A DNA stretch of 64,000 nucleotides from CALXXL01 sp034926605 (GCA_034926605.1 JAYFQV010000010.1:1-64000), one strand, 5' to 3'. Positions 1-9,320 are shown, counted from the first letter of the stretch. Made by a program: numbers and translations. Notes: generated by a model from the sequence alone, not told the origin.

Positions 1-3000
1 CTGGTTGAGGGAAATGTCGTAGGCGGTTCCGGCGAGCGAGACGGTGATGGACTCGGCGGTGACGCCGGAAACGAGGATGAAGGTGCCGCAGTCGGCGGAA
101 AGCGAGTCTGCGTTGACCGTCAGCGTGACGCCGTCGAGCGAAGCGAGGTTGCGAACCGAGGCCCCGCCGTCCGCGGTGTGCCCCGCAAGATCGACGGCAA
201 GGCCGCCGCCGACCCGGGCGCCGGATTCGATGATCACAACGGCGCCGTCGAGCAGTTCAAGATCGGTAAGGTTCGCGCCGGAGGCTATGCTCAACACCGA
301 GTCGGACGACTGCCATGAAATCCGTTCGGCGCTGCCGATAAGCCACTCCGCTCCGGATCCCAGCAGATTGCGGCCGCTGGTTATTCCGCTCGGCGGTATT
401 ACATAGCTTGCGCTCCCGGATTCCGGGTAAAAACGTCCGGTGCTGTCTATCTCGCATAACCCACTGTCCGCGAATTTATTGCATGTAATGTTGCCGATAT
501 ATCCGCCGGATTCCACGATAATGTCGGTACAGACGGCACGTTTAATACCTGAAGAACTGCTCCATCCCGGAAATACCTGCAATTTTCCCCCGGATCTTAT
601 TATCATGTGGTTCAAGGTTCCGGAACCCTGCTCGAAAAAACCTCCCGACACCACTTCTATGCAACTGTTGTCTCCGTTGATATGCGAAAAATTGTGATAT
701 GGGCCTCTGCCGAACGACCAAACCATGTTATAGACATCGGCTTTGTAGACAAAATAATCCCCTTCGCCTATAAATCTGATGTTAGCATGGTCATCCCAGG
801 CGGCGGCACGGTACTTGGAACTATTATAGTAACTGGCCAATATGGTGGCACTGTGAAACCTGCAATCATCGTCCAACCGGAAATCACCGGAACCATATGC
901 ACTTACCCTGATGGTGGCGGAATACAGCTCCCGGCATACCAAAGTGGCGCCGTCGGCAATGCGAATATTGTCGCACGCGACCATATCGGCCATACGCGGA
1001 ACGTCATCAAATGGTATAATGAGGAATGAAGAACCGTTGTCCACGGAAACCTCGTTTACATATGCACCGGACATGATGGTAAGGCTGGTTCCGGAACCCA
1101 GCGTGACGCCGCTTGCCTGCCCGCCGGAATAGACTTTCATTCCGCCGCTGGACAAAATGACACCGGAAAGAACCGCGCCGGAGTTCAGCTCCAGCCATCC
1201 GGTTACTTCGAAATCATATCCGAGGCCATTGATCTTAGCGTATCCATCCACCGCCAGATTCCTCCCTGAAGAAATCTCATAAGAGCTGAAGCCATAATAG
1301 TAGTATCTATAGCTGGTTGACAATGTCGCGGAGGCGGCCGATCCGGCACATGACACGTCCAGGTAATCGCCACACCGCAACAAAGCGCCTTGCTCAAGCA
1401 CGACTCCGGAAAGTTTGGTATCGAAGCCACGATCGGAGTATGAACTTTCTATAAATAGCAGCCCGCCGGAGTGGATCGTCGTATTTTGGGTGATGCATCC
1501 GCGACCGACTTGAAGAGTACCGAAAACATCGATGCCGTCGGCTTTTCCGGCCGTCGTCATCTTGCCGCCAGCTTCCACCGTCGCATTGCCAGCCGAACCG
1601 TACAGATAAAACTCGCCGGCGGATGATATGCGGATATTGCTTACTGTATTAGCCGAAAGTTCGCCGCCAGCCCAAACATGCCATTCACCGGTGAATCCCG
1701 AAGCACATCCGACCGCTATGTGCCCGTTAACCTCGATAGTTCCACTGCCGGCAATCGAATCGGTGTCCGACTGCGACGAGCCGAGCCTCAGCCAGCCGGT
1801 CGACGCGGTATTGAATGTAACGGTGCCGCCATTGATATACATGCACCCGCCGGCATTTGCGACATTGCCGGAAAAGAAACATGAGGTAAATTTGCCGATA
1901 TTGAAAATGACATCGGCATCCTTTTCCAAATAAAACACTCCGCCAGAATCGGCCTGATTGCCAGTGAAGCATATGTCGGCAAAACATCCACTAATATTAA
2001 AAGTGATTTCGGCATTCTCCTCCAGGTAAAACACTCCGCCAGAATCGGCCTGATTGCCAGTGAAATAGATATCACCAACTTGCTCAATATTGAAAGATGC
2101 GGAGGTACCACGGGCAAGATATAAGAACCCGCCGTCGGTGGCGGAGTTGTAAATATTCGAACCGCATAGTAAGCTGTCAGAAGCATTGTTATAAATGAAA
2201 ACTGCCGAACCTCCGGCAAGATAGAGCGCTCCCCCCATGGCCGCGTCGTCACTCACCGCTGAATTCCCGGAAAAGAACGTGTTGGATATGATGGCGTCGC
2301 CGGCAAGATAAACCGCGCCACCCTTAGCGGCGGTATTGGTGTTGATATTTTGATCGATTTTGAGTCCGGAGATATAATTGCCGCTGAATAAGCAGGTTTT
2401 GATGACGGCGCCACTGGCGGCGTATACTGCTCCGCCGCGCAATTCTCCATCTGTACGGGCGCTCTTGAAATCCCCACATGACTCAAGCGCAATGCAATTA
2501 TTTAAAAACACGGCGGAGTCAATCAACTTTGCTCCGGCAACCGCTCCGCCCACAAGCTGATATGACGCCATTCCGGAAGTTAATACCGCATGAATGGTGT
2601 TATCGCGGAAAGTTCCACCAGAAATAGTCAGCTCGGTGGCATCCGTGACGCCGACTGCACCGCCGGAAATGAAAAATATGATCGCCTGACTGCCGGCGCC
2701 GGCTATGAACTCCGCATGATTATCGCCGAAAAAGCAGCTCACTATGTCACACATAGCATTTGAAGCTGCTGTCTTAAAAGCTACTGCGCCGCCGACGACA
2801 CTCCCGACAACCCTCGCACTGGCGTTGTCAGCCGATGCAATCGCCAGGTTATTTGTGAATTGGCAATACTTTAGAGACAATTTACTGTAACGATCGCGGG
2901 AGCCGCTGTTCTCAATCAGCATTGCTCCGCCATATGCGCCGCAATGACCGGTATGGCGGGTTTCGGTCAAGGCATAGTTGCTATTGAACATACAGCCGCC

Positions 3001-4026
3001 AAATAATGCCACGGAATCGCGGCTCAGCATGCCGACCGCGCCGCCACCGCCCCCCATGCCATTGGTCTGCGCATCATAGTTATGCACATAGTTGTTGTAA
3101 AAGTCAAGGGCGCCGCAAGTGGCGGTGCTGGATTCCGCCAAACACAGCACCATGGCGCCGCCGACCGCCATTGAGGTCTGCGCTTCTCCACGCTCCACGT
3201 GATTACCGGAGAAAACCGTGTGTTCCAACGACAACCTACCACTGGAACTCAGGCTTAGCATCGCGGCGCCGCCGCCATATACGGCTCCGGCATAGTCATT
3301 GGCGATAAAGTTGTTACTGTAAAATTTGCAGCAAGAAACGACAACTGATCCCGATTGATGGTGATTTGAAACGTAAAGCCCACCGCCGCCTAAGCAGGCC
3401 CCATTGCCGATGTTTCCGGTAAAATTGCAACTGCTTATGATCGTATCGCAGTCCAATATCGCGGCGCCCGCACCAACCCCGATCACACTGTTGCCCGTAA
3501 ACTCCGTATAGTTTAATGATAAATGGATGCCAGAGGCGCAAAGTGCTCCTCCGATGATGTATTCACTATCAATTCCGTTTGACGGATCGGCATTGTTTTC
3601 AATAAAATGTGTATTGTACATGGAGAGTTTTTGGTTCGGCGTTCCATATGCTGCGACAAGCCCTCCGAGCCCGCTGATGTGCTCCATGGTATTTCCGGAG
3701 ACCACGCAACCCACAAAGGAAGCACCTGCAGACAATACTTGAACTGTTTTTTCGTACAAAGCGATATTGTCGGAGATCAACGCGTATCGAAACTCGGTGG
3801 ATCCGCCGGAAACGATAACCTGCCCACCGGATGAGACATCGAGGTATTCCCCGTAACCTCCGGAGAACACCGCCGACCCGCCGGAGAGGATCCGGCATGA
3901 AGCGAGCACCCCGTCTGATTCAACAACCGCCAGGTCATTTCCACCAGCTGCGATGATCGCATCAATAAGGGTGTTTGTCTGAATTACAAGCGTTGTTCCC
4001 GAAAATACCTTAACCGGATCGTCCAT
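1..4026 (-). CDS. Giant Pmp-like repeat surface protein (partial, C-terminus off the window)
   Basis: An uninterrupted frame runs from ATG at 4026 through the left edge, at least 1342 residues. An AGGAGA Shine-Dalgarno lies 9 nt upstream. Residues about 140-720 carry some fifteen repeats of the chlamydial polymorphic outer membrane protein (Pmp) type: an FxxN tetrapeptide (FTGN, FSGN, FIEN, FRDN) followed by GGA(L/V/M), for example FSGNSAVSDDAAMGGALYLA. Residues after about 720 are SGG-rich AIDA-like solenoid repeats. No hydrophobic signal peptide is visible at the N-terminus (MDDPVKVFSGTTLVIQ). Pmp-type repeats form beta-helical passengers in adhesins and autotransporters; whether a beta-barrel or sorting domain follows cannot be seen. 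A surface adhesin role is inferred. Confidence 0.8.
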   Translation of the reverse strand, partial: MDDPVKVFSGTTLVIQTNTLIDAIIAAGGNDLAVVESDGVLASCRILSGGSAVFSGGYGEYLDVSSGGQVIVSGGSTEFRYALISDNIALYEKTVQVLSAGASFVGCVVSGNTMEHISGLGGLVAAYGTPNQKLSMYNTHFIENNADPSNGIDSEYIIGGALCASGIHLSLNYTEFTGNSVIGVGAGAAILDCDTIISSCNFTGNIGNGACLGGGGLYVSNHHQSGSVVVSCCKFYSNNFIANDYAGAVYGGGAAMLSLSSSGRLSLEHTVFSGNHVERGEAQTSMAVGGAMVLCLAESSTATCGALDFYNNYVHNYDAQTNGMGGGGGAVGMLSRDSVALFGGCMFNSNYALTETRHTGHCGAYGGAMLIENSGSRDRYSKLSLKYCQFTNNLAIASADNASARVVGSVVGGAVAFKTAASNAMCDIVSCFFGDNHAEFIAGAGSQAIIFFISGGAVGVTDATELTISGGTFRDNTIHAVLTSGMASYQLVGGAVAGAKLIDSAVFLNNCIALESCGDFKSARTDGELRGGAVYAASGAVIKTCLFSGNYISGLKIDQNINTNTAAKGGAVYLAGDAIISNTFFSGNSAVSDDAAMGGALYLAGGSAVFIYNNASDSLLCGSNIYNSATDGGFLYLARGTSASFNIEQVGDIYFTGNQADSGGVFYLEENAEITFNISGCFADICFTGNQADSGGVFYLEKDADVIFNIGKFTSCFFSGNVANAGGCMYINGGTVTFNTASTGWLRLGSSQSDTDSIAGSGTIEVNGHIAVGCASGFTGEWHVWAGGELSANTVSNIRISSAGEFYLYGSAGNATVEAGGKMTTAGKADGIDVFGTLQVGRGCITQNTTIHSGGLLFIESSYSDRGFDTKLSGVVLEQGALLRCGDYLDVSCAGSAASATLSTSYRYYYYGFSSYEISSGRNLAVDGYAKINGLGYDFEVTGWLELNSGAVLSGVILSSGGMKVYSGGQASGVTLGSGTSLTIMSGAYVNEVSVDNGSSFLIIPFDDVPRMADMVACDNIRIADGATLVCRELYSATIRVSAYGSGDFRLDDDCRFHSATILASYYNSSKYRAAAWDDHANIRFIGEGDYFVYKADVYNMVWSFGRGPYHNFSHINGDNSCIEVVSGGFFEQGSGTLNHMIIRSGGKLQVFPGWSSSSGIKRAVCTDIIVESGGYIGNITCNKFADSGLCEIDSTGRFYPESGSASYVIPPSGITSGRNLLGSGAEWLIGSAERISWQSSDSVLSIASGANLTDLELLDGAVVIIESGARVGGGLAVDLAGHTADGGASVRNLASLDGVTLTVNADSLSADCGTFILVSGVTAESITVSLAGTAYDISLNQ
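1931..2064. repeat. 38-bp perfect direct repeat, 96-bp period, inside the Pmp-like gene
   Basis: The copies at 1931-1968 and 2027-2064 are identical. They encode two consecutive FTGNQADSGGVFY units, so the protein repeat has a 32-residue period here. Perfect nucleotide identity implies a recent tandem duplication or gene conversion within the repeat region. Confidence 0.9.
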
Positions 4027-4089
4027 AACAGCGGTTCTCCTATGCTCTTTGCGGCATGGTTTTGGCCCATGAAGATGTTGTTGACGGAT

Positions 4090-4118
4090 ATAATATATGG
4101 ACATCGGCCATGTTTCAA
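4090..4118 (-). promoter_or_regulatory. Probable promoter of the Pmp-like gene
   Basis: On the minus strand TTGAAA (4118-4113) is followed after 17 bp by TATTAT (4095-4090). An overlapping TATATT sits at a 15-bp spacing. The expected transcript starts about 57 nt before the ATG at 4026. Confidence 0.5.
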
Positions 4119-4274
4119 GCACTTATCCTCCGGGAATGGCGGATTTCTATAATTTATTTTTGTTTATTATGACATTTCTTTGATTTTCCTAAAAGGTGAA
4201 CTACTTTAAATGTTGTCTTGATGGTTGCAATTGTCATCGGCGCGGCCTGCGCTTCAAAACCCGGATGGCTTGAA

Positions 4275-5507
4275 ATGCTGGATTTTTTGTGTTCCATGTC
4301 CGCCGCCCGACGGCGGGTGCTGCTGTTGGTCATAATATATGCGGGGTTCATCAGCCTGGGGCTGCCCGACACGGTGTTGGGTGTGGCATGGCAGAAGATG
4401 CGCCTCGACTTCGGCAGCCCGGTGTCTTATGCCGGATTCTTTACGTTTCTGCTTTGCTGCTTTTCCACGGTGTCGAGCCTGTCCAGTGGTTACATACTTC
4501 GAAGGTTCGGCACCGGCCGGTTGCTGGCGGTCTGCGGACTGGCGACCGGGCTGGCGCTGGTCGGCTGCGGACTTGCCGGGGCATTCTGGATCATGCTGCT
4601 GATGGCGGTGCCGCTGGGGTTCGGGCAGGGGGCGGTCGACACCGGAATGAACCACTATGTGGCGAAACATTACACCAGCCGCGACATGAACTGGCTGCAT
4701 TGCTGCTGGGGCGTCGGCGCCAGCGCCGGTCCCGGGCTGATGACCGTGATCATTGCGGGAGGATGCTCCTGGCGTTACGGATACTGGATTATCGGCGCAG
4801 TTCAGATCATGCTGGCGCTGGTCTTTGCTTTCACGCTGCCGCTGTGGCGCGGCGACGGCGGCAGCGACGGAACGGCGACAGATGCGTTCCAGTCCGGAGA
4901 AAAGGTTGAGAAGGACTATCGTTTCTGGTGCTGCCCGGCCATGTTCTTTCTATACACCGGCATTGAGGCCGGAATGGGGCTGTGGGGCTACATGTTTCTC
5001 ACCTCGTGCCGCGGGGTGGACGGAACGCTGGCCGGATACGCCGTAACCGGGTACTGGTGCTGTCTTACCGCCGGAAGGTTCCTGATCGGGTTCCTTGCCA
5101 ACCGGCTCGGCAACATTCGCCAGCAGCGGTTCAGCATGATCGGCGCATTCCTGTGCGGTCTGCTGATGCTGGTGCCGCAAAGCGGCATAGCCGCAACCGG
5201 GTTCGTGCTGTGCGGTTTCATGTTCGCCAGCTTTTACCCGGCGATGATGCATATGGCTCCGGAGCGGTTCAACGCCTTCACCGCGGCCACCGTGATCGGG
5301 TTTCAGGGTGGGGGAGGAACGCTGGGCGTTGCCGTGATTCCGGCGTTGCTGGGGTTCGCGGCCGGTCGGATGGGGTTTGTCCTGCTGCCATGCTGGCTGC
5401 TGGTTTCGGCGCTTGCCGTTCTGGGAATGGGCGTTGCCGTAGACGGCGTGCGAGGCGGCAAAAACCGCGGACGGCATGCGGCCGTGACGGCGGATGGCCG
5501 TTCGTAA
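4275..5507 (+). CDS. MFS transporter (fucose-permease-like)
   Basis: This is a 410-residue hydrophobic protein with about twelve predicted membrane segments. The first helix carries the early GLPDTVLGVAW motif typical of the FucP/YfkF-like branch of the major facilitator superfamily, and GMNHYVAKHYTSRDMNWLH lies in the loop after helix 4. It probably imports a sugar or another small solute by proton symport; the substrate cannot be read from the sequence. Several in-frame starts exist (TTG 4218, ATG 4221, 4275, 4296). I chose 4275 because a GGATGG element lies 6 nt upstream and the first helix begins about 15 residues later. It is divergent from the Pmp-like gene and convergent with leuA. Confidence 0.8.
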   Translation: MLDFLCSMSAARRRVLLLVIIYAGFISLGLPDTVLGVAWQKMRLDFGSPVSYAGFFTFLLCCFSTVSSLSSGYILRRFGTGRLLAVCGLATGLALVGCGLAGAFWIMLLMAVPLGFGQGAVDTGMNHYVAKHYTSRDMNWLHCCWGVGASAGPGLMTVIIAGGCSWRYGYWIIGAVQIMLALVFAFTLPLWRGDGGSDGTATDAFQSGEKVEKDYRFWCCPAMFFLYTGIEAGMGLWGYMFLTSCRGVDGTLAGYAVTGYWCCLTAGRFLIGFLANRLGNIRQQRFSMIGAFLCGLLMLVPQSGIAATGFVLCGFMFASFYPAMMHMAPERFNAFTAATVIGFQGGGGTLGVAVIPALLGFAAGRMGFVLLPCWLLVSALAVLGMGVAVDGVRGGKNRGRHAAVTADGRS

Positions 5508-5532
5508 GCCATCCGCCGCCAGTGCGTCCGAT

Positions 5533-7221
5533 CTATCGTGTTTTCATGGCATGGTTCAATGCGCAGACCAGCGCCTTGACCGAGGCCAGATTGATGCTTG
5601 CGTCGATGCCGGCGCCGTAGACGGTCTTGCCGCCGACTCCGATGCCGACAAATGCGACGGCCTCCACTCCGGCGCCTTTGCCCAGCGCATGTTCGCTGTA
5701 GTCCTCCACATTGAATGCGGGGATTTCCGCGCAACCGGCAAGCGCGCAGGCGGCCGCCTCGATCGGGCCGCCGCCGGTTCCGCGCAGTTGCCGCAGCGTT
5801 CCGTCAATCGTCACGGACATCTCCACCGTCGTGTTCCGACCATTCGGCGAGGCGGGGCGGTTGATGCCGAACTCGAGCATTTCCATTCTGGCATTCGCGG
5901 GCGACAATATCTTTTCATGGAATATCCGGCGGATGTCCTCCGGCGCGACCTCCTCCTTCGTCGTCTCCGCTTCCTGCTGTACCGCGTCGGCCACCATCGA
6001 CTGCATTCCTCTCGGCACATGTATGTTGTACATGGTTTCGAGGACATAGGCCACTCCGCCGCGTCCGGACTGGCTGTTGATCCGGATCAGGCTTTCATAG
6101 CTGCGACCGATGTCGGCCGGGTCGATGTGCAGATACGGCATCTTCCAGCCTTGGCGGAAATGTTCGGCAATTTCGGATCGGCGGGCCATGCCTTTGCGGA
6201 TGGCGTCCTGATGGGTTCCCGAGAACGCGGTGAACACCAGCTCGCCTACGTACGGAGCGCGGGGATGGGTTTTTATTCCAGACACCTGTTCGATGAATCC
6301 GGTGATTTCAGACAGGCCGGAGAAGTCCAATCCCGTTTCCACGCCGCGTGATTTCAGGTTCAGCGCAAAGGTCACCAAGTCCATGTTGCCGGTGCGTTCG
6401 CCGTGTCCGGCCAAAGTGCCCTCGACGCGGGACGCCCCGGCCAGCACCGCCATCTCGGCGGCGGCGATGCCGCAAGCCTGGTCGTTATGGGTGTGGACGC
6501 TGATGACGGTATCGTTCATGCCGCGGTATTTGCGGCAGAAGTATTCGATTTTGTCGGCATATTCGTTGGGGGCGCGGCGTTCGACGGTCGAGGGCAGATT
6601 CATGATAAAGTCGCCATAGTCGCGTGGACGCCACCGTGTGTGGACGGCTTCCGCCATTTCGACGATGAAATCGATGTCGCTGTCGGAGAACTCCTCCGGC
6701 GAGAACTCGTAGTTGATGGCGCCGCGCATGCCGCGCGCCTCCACCGCCTCCGCTATCATTCCGGTGGCGTCAGCTGCAATGCGGATCAGTTCATCCCGTG
6801 TTTTGCCGAATACGAATACGCGGTGCAGCTCGCTGGCGGCAATATAGCAGTGAACGGTGGCGCATCTCACGCCGTCGATGGCCGCCATCGTGCGCTCGAT
6901 CAGGTCTTTGCGTGCGGCGGTGAAGACCACTATGCGTACATCGTCGGGAATGATATTCTCATTGATCAGGCGGCGGACGAACTCGAACTCCTCCGACGAA
7001 GCCGCCGGATAGGCCACCTCGATCTCCTTGAAGCCGATTTTGCACAACATCTGAAAGTATCTGATTTTAGTCTCGACGTTCATCGGGTTGGCGAACGCCT
7101 GATTGCCGTCGCGCAGATCGACCGGCACCATGACCGGCGCTTTTGTGATCCGGCGGGTGGGCCATATGCGGTTTTCTATTTCAACGGTATCGGGGGCACA
7201 ATATTTCGGATAACTGCTCAT
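5533..7221 (-). CDS. leuA: 2-isopropylmalate synthase, type 2 LeuA
   Basis: The enzyme condenses acetyl-CoA with 2-ketoisovalerate in the first committed step of leucine synthesis. The 562-residue product has the DRE-TIM barrel entry motif VDLRDGNQAFANPM near residue 35, the metal-binding HTHNDQ, and the family signature VEGTLAGHGERTGNMDL. It ends in a LeuA dimerisation or allosteric domain (about 430-562) containing GTGGGPIEAA. Length and the WPTRRITKAP start match the actinobacterial-type LeuA. ATG at 7221 is preferred over an upstream start because CCGGAGAAAATAATT places an SD just ahead. The transcript begins about 300 nt upstream and carries a leucine-rich leader peptide. Confidence 0.95.
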   Translation of the reverse strand: MSSYPKYCAPDTVEIENRIWPTRRITKAPVMVPVDLRDGNQAFANPMNVETKIRYFQMLCKIGFKEIEVAYPAASSEEFEFVRRLINENIIPDDVRIVVFTAARKDLIERTMAAIDGVRCATVHCYIAASELHRVFVFGKTRDELIRIAADATGMIAEAVEARGMRGAINYEFSPEEFSDSDIDFIVEMAEAVHTRWRPRDYGDFIMNLPSTVERRAPNEYADKIEYFCRKYRGMNDTVISVHTHNDQACGIAAAEMAVLAGASRVEGTLAGHGERTGNMDLVTFALNLKSRGVETGLDFSGLSEITGFIEQVSGIKTHPRAPYVGELVFTAFSGTHQDAIRKGMARRSEIAEHFRQGWKMPYLHIDPADIGRSYESLIRINSQSGRGGVAYVLETMYNIHVPRGMQSMVADAVQQEAETTKEEVAPEDIRRIFHEKILSPANARMEMLEFGINRPASPNGRNTTVEMSVTIDGTLRQLRGTGGGPIEAAACALAGCAEIPAFNVEDYSEHALGKGAGVEAVAFVGIGVGGKTVYGAGIDASINLASVKALVCALNHAMKTR

Positions 7222-7375
7222 AATTATTTTCTCCGGTAAAAAACGATTTGTCTGCTGGACATGCCACACCGGAGAAGAACGTAAAGACGACCGGGCCGCG
7301 CCGCGTGTGGAATTCCGAGATGAGTTGCACCGGGCGGGTGAGCCGAATCCGAAGGGAGCCGCTATGCGTCTTTAC

Positions 7376-7510
7376 TCAGGCCCGACCGGCGCCGGTAAGT
7401 CGCAGAAGCAGGGAGGTTGAGGAAAATGCGGACGAAGGCATGACCGCAACGGCGCGGCCGCCTGCAAACGAAATGCAATGGTTGTTCCAGCTTTTCATGA
7501 TGTTTCGCAT
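7376..7510 (-). CDS. Candidate leucine leader peptide upstream of leuA
   Basis: This 44-codon ORF lies in the long leuA leader, starting at ATG 7510 or the in-frame ATG 7498, with AGGAAA close upstream. Near its C-terminus it reads TSLLLRLTGAGRA, a cluster of four leucine codons in five (CTG CTT CTG CGA CTT). The DNA immediately after the cluster contains the perfect palindrome ACCGGCGCCGGT. Leu codon runs in short ORFs ahead of leu or ilv genes are the hallmark of translation-coupled attenuation. I could not identify a clean terminator hairpin with a U-run, so the mechanism might be translational. Function is inferred. Confidence 0.6.
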   Translation of the reverse strand: MRNIMKSWNNHCISFAGGRAVAVMPSSAFSSTSLLLRLTGAGRA

Positions 7511-7533
7511 TTTCCTAAAATTAATCCAGCATT

Positions 7534-7562
7534 AATATATCATGCCCTTTTAATAAAGTCAA
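7534..7562 (-). promoter_or_regulatory. leuA promoter
   Basis: On the minus strand TTGACT (7562-7557), a 17-bp spacer and TATATT (7539-7534). Initiation near 7527 leaves a leader of about 305 nt before leuA, long enough for the leader peptide and attenuator structures. Confidence 0.75.
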
Positions 7563-7774
7563 GCCAGCTTGTCGAATCGCGTATGTCCGCTTGCCCGGGC
7601 TTGAATACCCGGCCTGCGGTCGCAGAAAAGCCCAAGCCGGCAACCAATCCCGGACCCGCACTGAATAACGGCCGGTGTACGCACTGCGGAAATCCCCGAT
7701 ATTACGCGACAAAGCGGGCGCGGGAGACTCCGGCCGGGGGATGCGCCGTCACGGGCCGGCTCATCTTAGACGGA
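7563..7774. other. Intergenic region with a nested hairpin, no gene seen
   Basis: This stretch lies between the cupin stop codon and the leuA promoter. On the minus strand CTTGGGCTT can pair with AAGCCCGGG (about 7584-7638), enclosing a smaller CTGCG/CGCAG stem. It may be the 3' end or terminator of the cupin transcript, but there is no U-run. No convincing ORF was found. Confidence 0.35.
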
Positions 7775-8275
7775 TTACCAGTCCTGTTCGGGCATTTCCA
7801 CTTCGGTCGAGTAGTCGATCTTGGGATCCTGACGGCGGAACTCGTTGCCGGCGGGGTCGCGGCGCAGGATGCCGAACGCGCCGGTTTTGGGGTATTGAAC
7901 CACATCCGGATAGTTGGCGGTGTCGAATTCTATGTACACCAGCGGTTCGGATTCGGAAACGTTGGCTATCTTGTGGGCGCCGGCGGGCGAGGGCGGGCAG
8001 AACACCACATCGCCGGCGGCAAGCTCTTTCGTGCCGTCCTCGGTAAGGATTATGCCGTTCCCGCTTATGATGAAAAACACCTCTTCGTTGAGTTCATGGT
8101 AGTGGTATGGAAAATTCGCCTTGCCCGGCGGGATCAGGTAGAACCCGACGCAGCAGCGGCGGTTTTCCGACCGCGCGACCACCGGGAAACTCTCAAATTC
8201 ATCGTATTTTCCGAATTGCCGGTGAATCGGCGTGAGCTCACTCATCCGGGTGATGACAAGTTTGTCTGTTGACAT
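7775..8275 (-). CDS. Single-domain cupin protein
   Basis: A 166-residue protein with a cupin_2 metal-binding barrel in its centre. Motif 1 is YHYHELNEEVFFIISGNG, with His, His and Glu ligands, and motif 2 is GDVVFCPPSPAGAHKI, with the last His ligand. Cupins of this size bind Fe, Mn or Zn and act as small dioxygenases, isomerases or sugar-binding sensors; nothing here fixes the substrate. GGAGGAATC precedes the ATG. The gene stands alone on the minus strand, divergent from the lipoprotein gene at 8493. Confidence 0.8.
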   Translation of the reverse strand: MSTDKLVITRMSELTPIHRQFGKYDEFESFPVVARSENRRCCVGFYLIPPGKANFPYHYHELNEEVFFIISGNGIILTEDGTKELAAGDVVFCPPSPAGAHKIANVSESEPLVYIEFDTANYPDVVQYPKTGAFGILRRDPAGNEFRRQDPKIDYSTEVEMPEQDW

Positions 8276-8423
8276 GATTCCTCCTCCGTTTTTTTCGCGC
8301 GGGCGGCTATGCTTTCTGCCTGTTTTTTTTCCTGAAATAATATACGCCGCCGTTTCGGTTTTTCAAACACACTTTGTAAGGCGGAACGGAACCGGTACGG
8401 CGCCGCGGTTGAAAATCATGGGA

Positions 8424-8452
8424 TTGACAAATGTGGATGCTGGTGCTATATT
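8424..8452 (+). promoter_or_regulatory. Promoter of the MORN-like lipoprotein
   Basis: Consensus TTGACA (8424-8429), 17-bp spacer, TATATT (8447-8452), about 40 bp upstream of the ATG at 8493. Confidence 0.8.
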
Positions 8453-8492
8453 GCGTATAATTCAGAGATGTGCCAATAAAAGGAGACGGGAA

Positions 8493-9320
8493 ATGAGATG
8501 GTCTTACCTGATGTCTTTGCTATTGCTGGCCGCCGTCGGTTGTGCGGTAAATAATGCCTCCTGCCCTCCGTCAAATTATGTCGGGTTGCTTGGCGGGTGG
8601 GGGCAGTATGGGAATGGCTGGCTGCCGGGAGATGATCCCGATTTTACCGGATATTGGCATGGAGACGGCATCGAGGGCGGCTATCGTGACGGGATTCCGG
8701 TGGGGATATGGAAAGGATTTTACGCCAATGGCATGCCGAGAAACATAATGTCATACGACAGCGGCAAATACAGCGGCGTCGATTACTATCCGGACGGCAT
8801 GGTCTCGAACTGGGCCTACGGCAATTATGCCTTCGCGGACAACAGTTACAAATGCAAGGCAATGCAGAGCCTTTCTTTCTCTCCGGACGGCGTGCTGCGG
8901 GATCGCGCACTTAAGTTTATGGATGTGCCGGGAATGGAGTGGACGCTGGACGGTCAACCCTTCGCCTATTTCAGCGACCTGGATAACGGGAAATTCACGC
9001 TGTGGGCATATGTTGTGACAAAGGATATGCCGACGCAGAAGTTTGTAGTTACCGGAAAAATTTCATTTCCGGACAGGACTTTTGCCATTGAATCCGTTAA
9101 ATGCTATGGCTCCATGACCGTGGAACTGGGTTATGCCGAAGTCGGCGACGGGTGGCTGGTGGCCTATTTTACCATTCCGCAGCGCGAAGCTCCGCGCGAT
9201 TATTTCAGCGTTACGCTGGACTGGAAATTGTTCAACGGAACCCATGATGGTTACCAGTTGCCGCGACCGGCCAAAGACTGGCCGGCGAGTCGGCGGTCCG
9301 CCGACTCTGGCGGAAAATAG
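8493..9320 (+). CDS. Lipoprotein with MORN-like (YwqK-type) repeats
   Basis: A 275-residue protein beginning with a lipoprotein signal (MRWSYLMSLLLLAAVGCAV, lipobox Cys 17). Residues about 50-110 have MORN/YwqK-like repeats: DGIEGGYRDGIPVGIWKGFYANG and SGVDYYPDGMV. A C-terminal part of unknown fold follows. A larger paralogue is encoded at 55912-57351, where TYTGYWRG, NYKDGIPIGTW and ETGYYPDGS align with this protein. The ATG at 8493 has AAAGGAG 7 nt upstream and sits just downstream of a consensus promoter. A 9-bp perfect hairpin (9287-9307) lies in the last codons without a T-run. It is probably membrane-anchored; function unknown. Confidence 0.75.
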   Translation: MRWSYLMSLLLLAAVGCAVNNASCPPSNYVGLLGGWGQYGNGWLPGDDPDFTGYWHGDGIEGGYRDGIPVGIWKGFYANGMPRNIMSYDSGKYSGVDYYPDGMVSNWAYGNYAFADNSYKCKAMQSLSFSPDGVLRDRALKFMDVPGMEWTLDGQPFAYFSDLDNGKFTLWAYVVTKDMPTQKFVVTGKISFPDRTFAIESVKCYGSMTVELGYAEVGDGWLVAYFTIPQREAPRDYFSVTLDWKLFNGTHDGYQLPRPAKDWPASRRSADSGGK

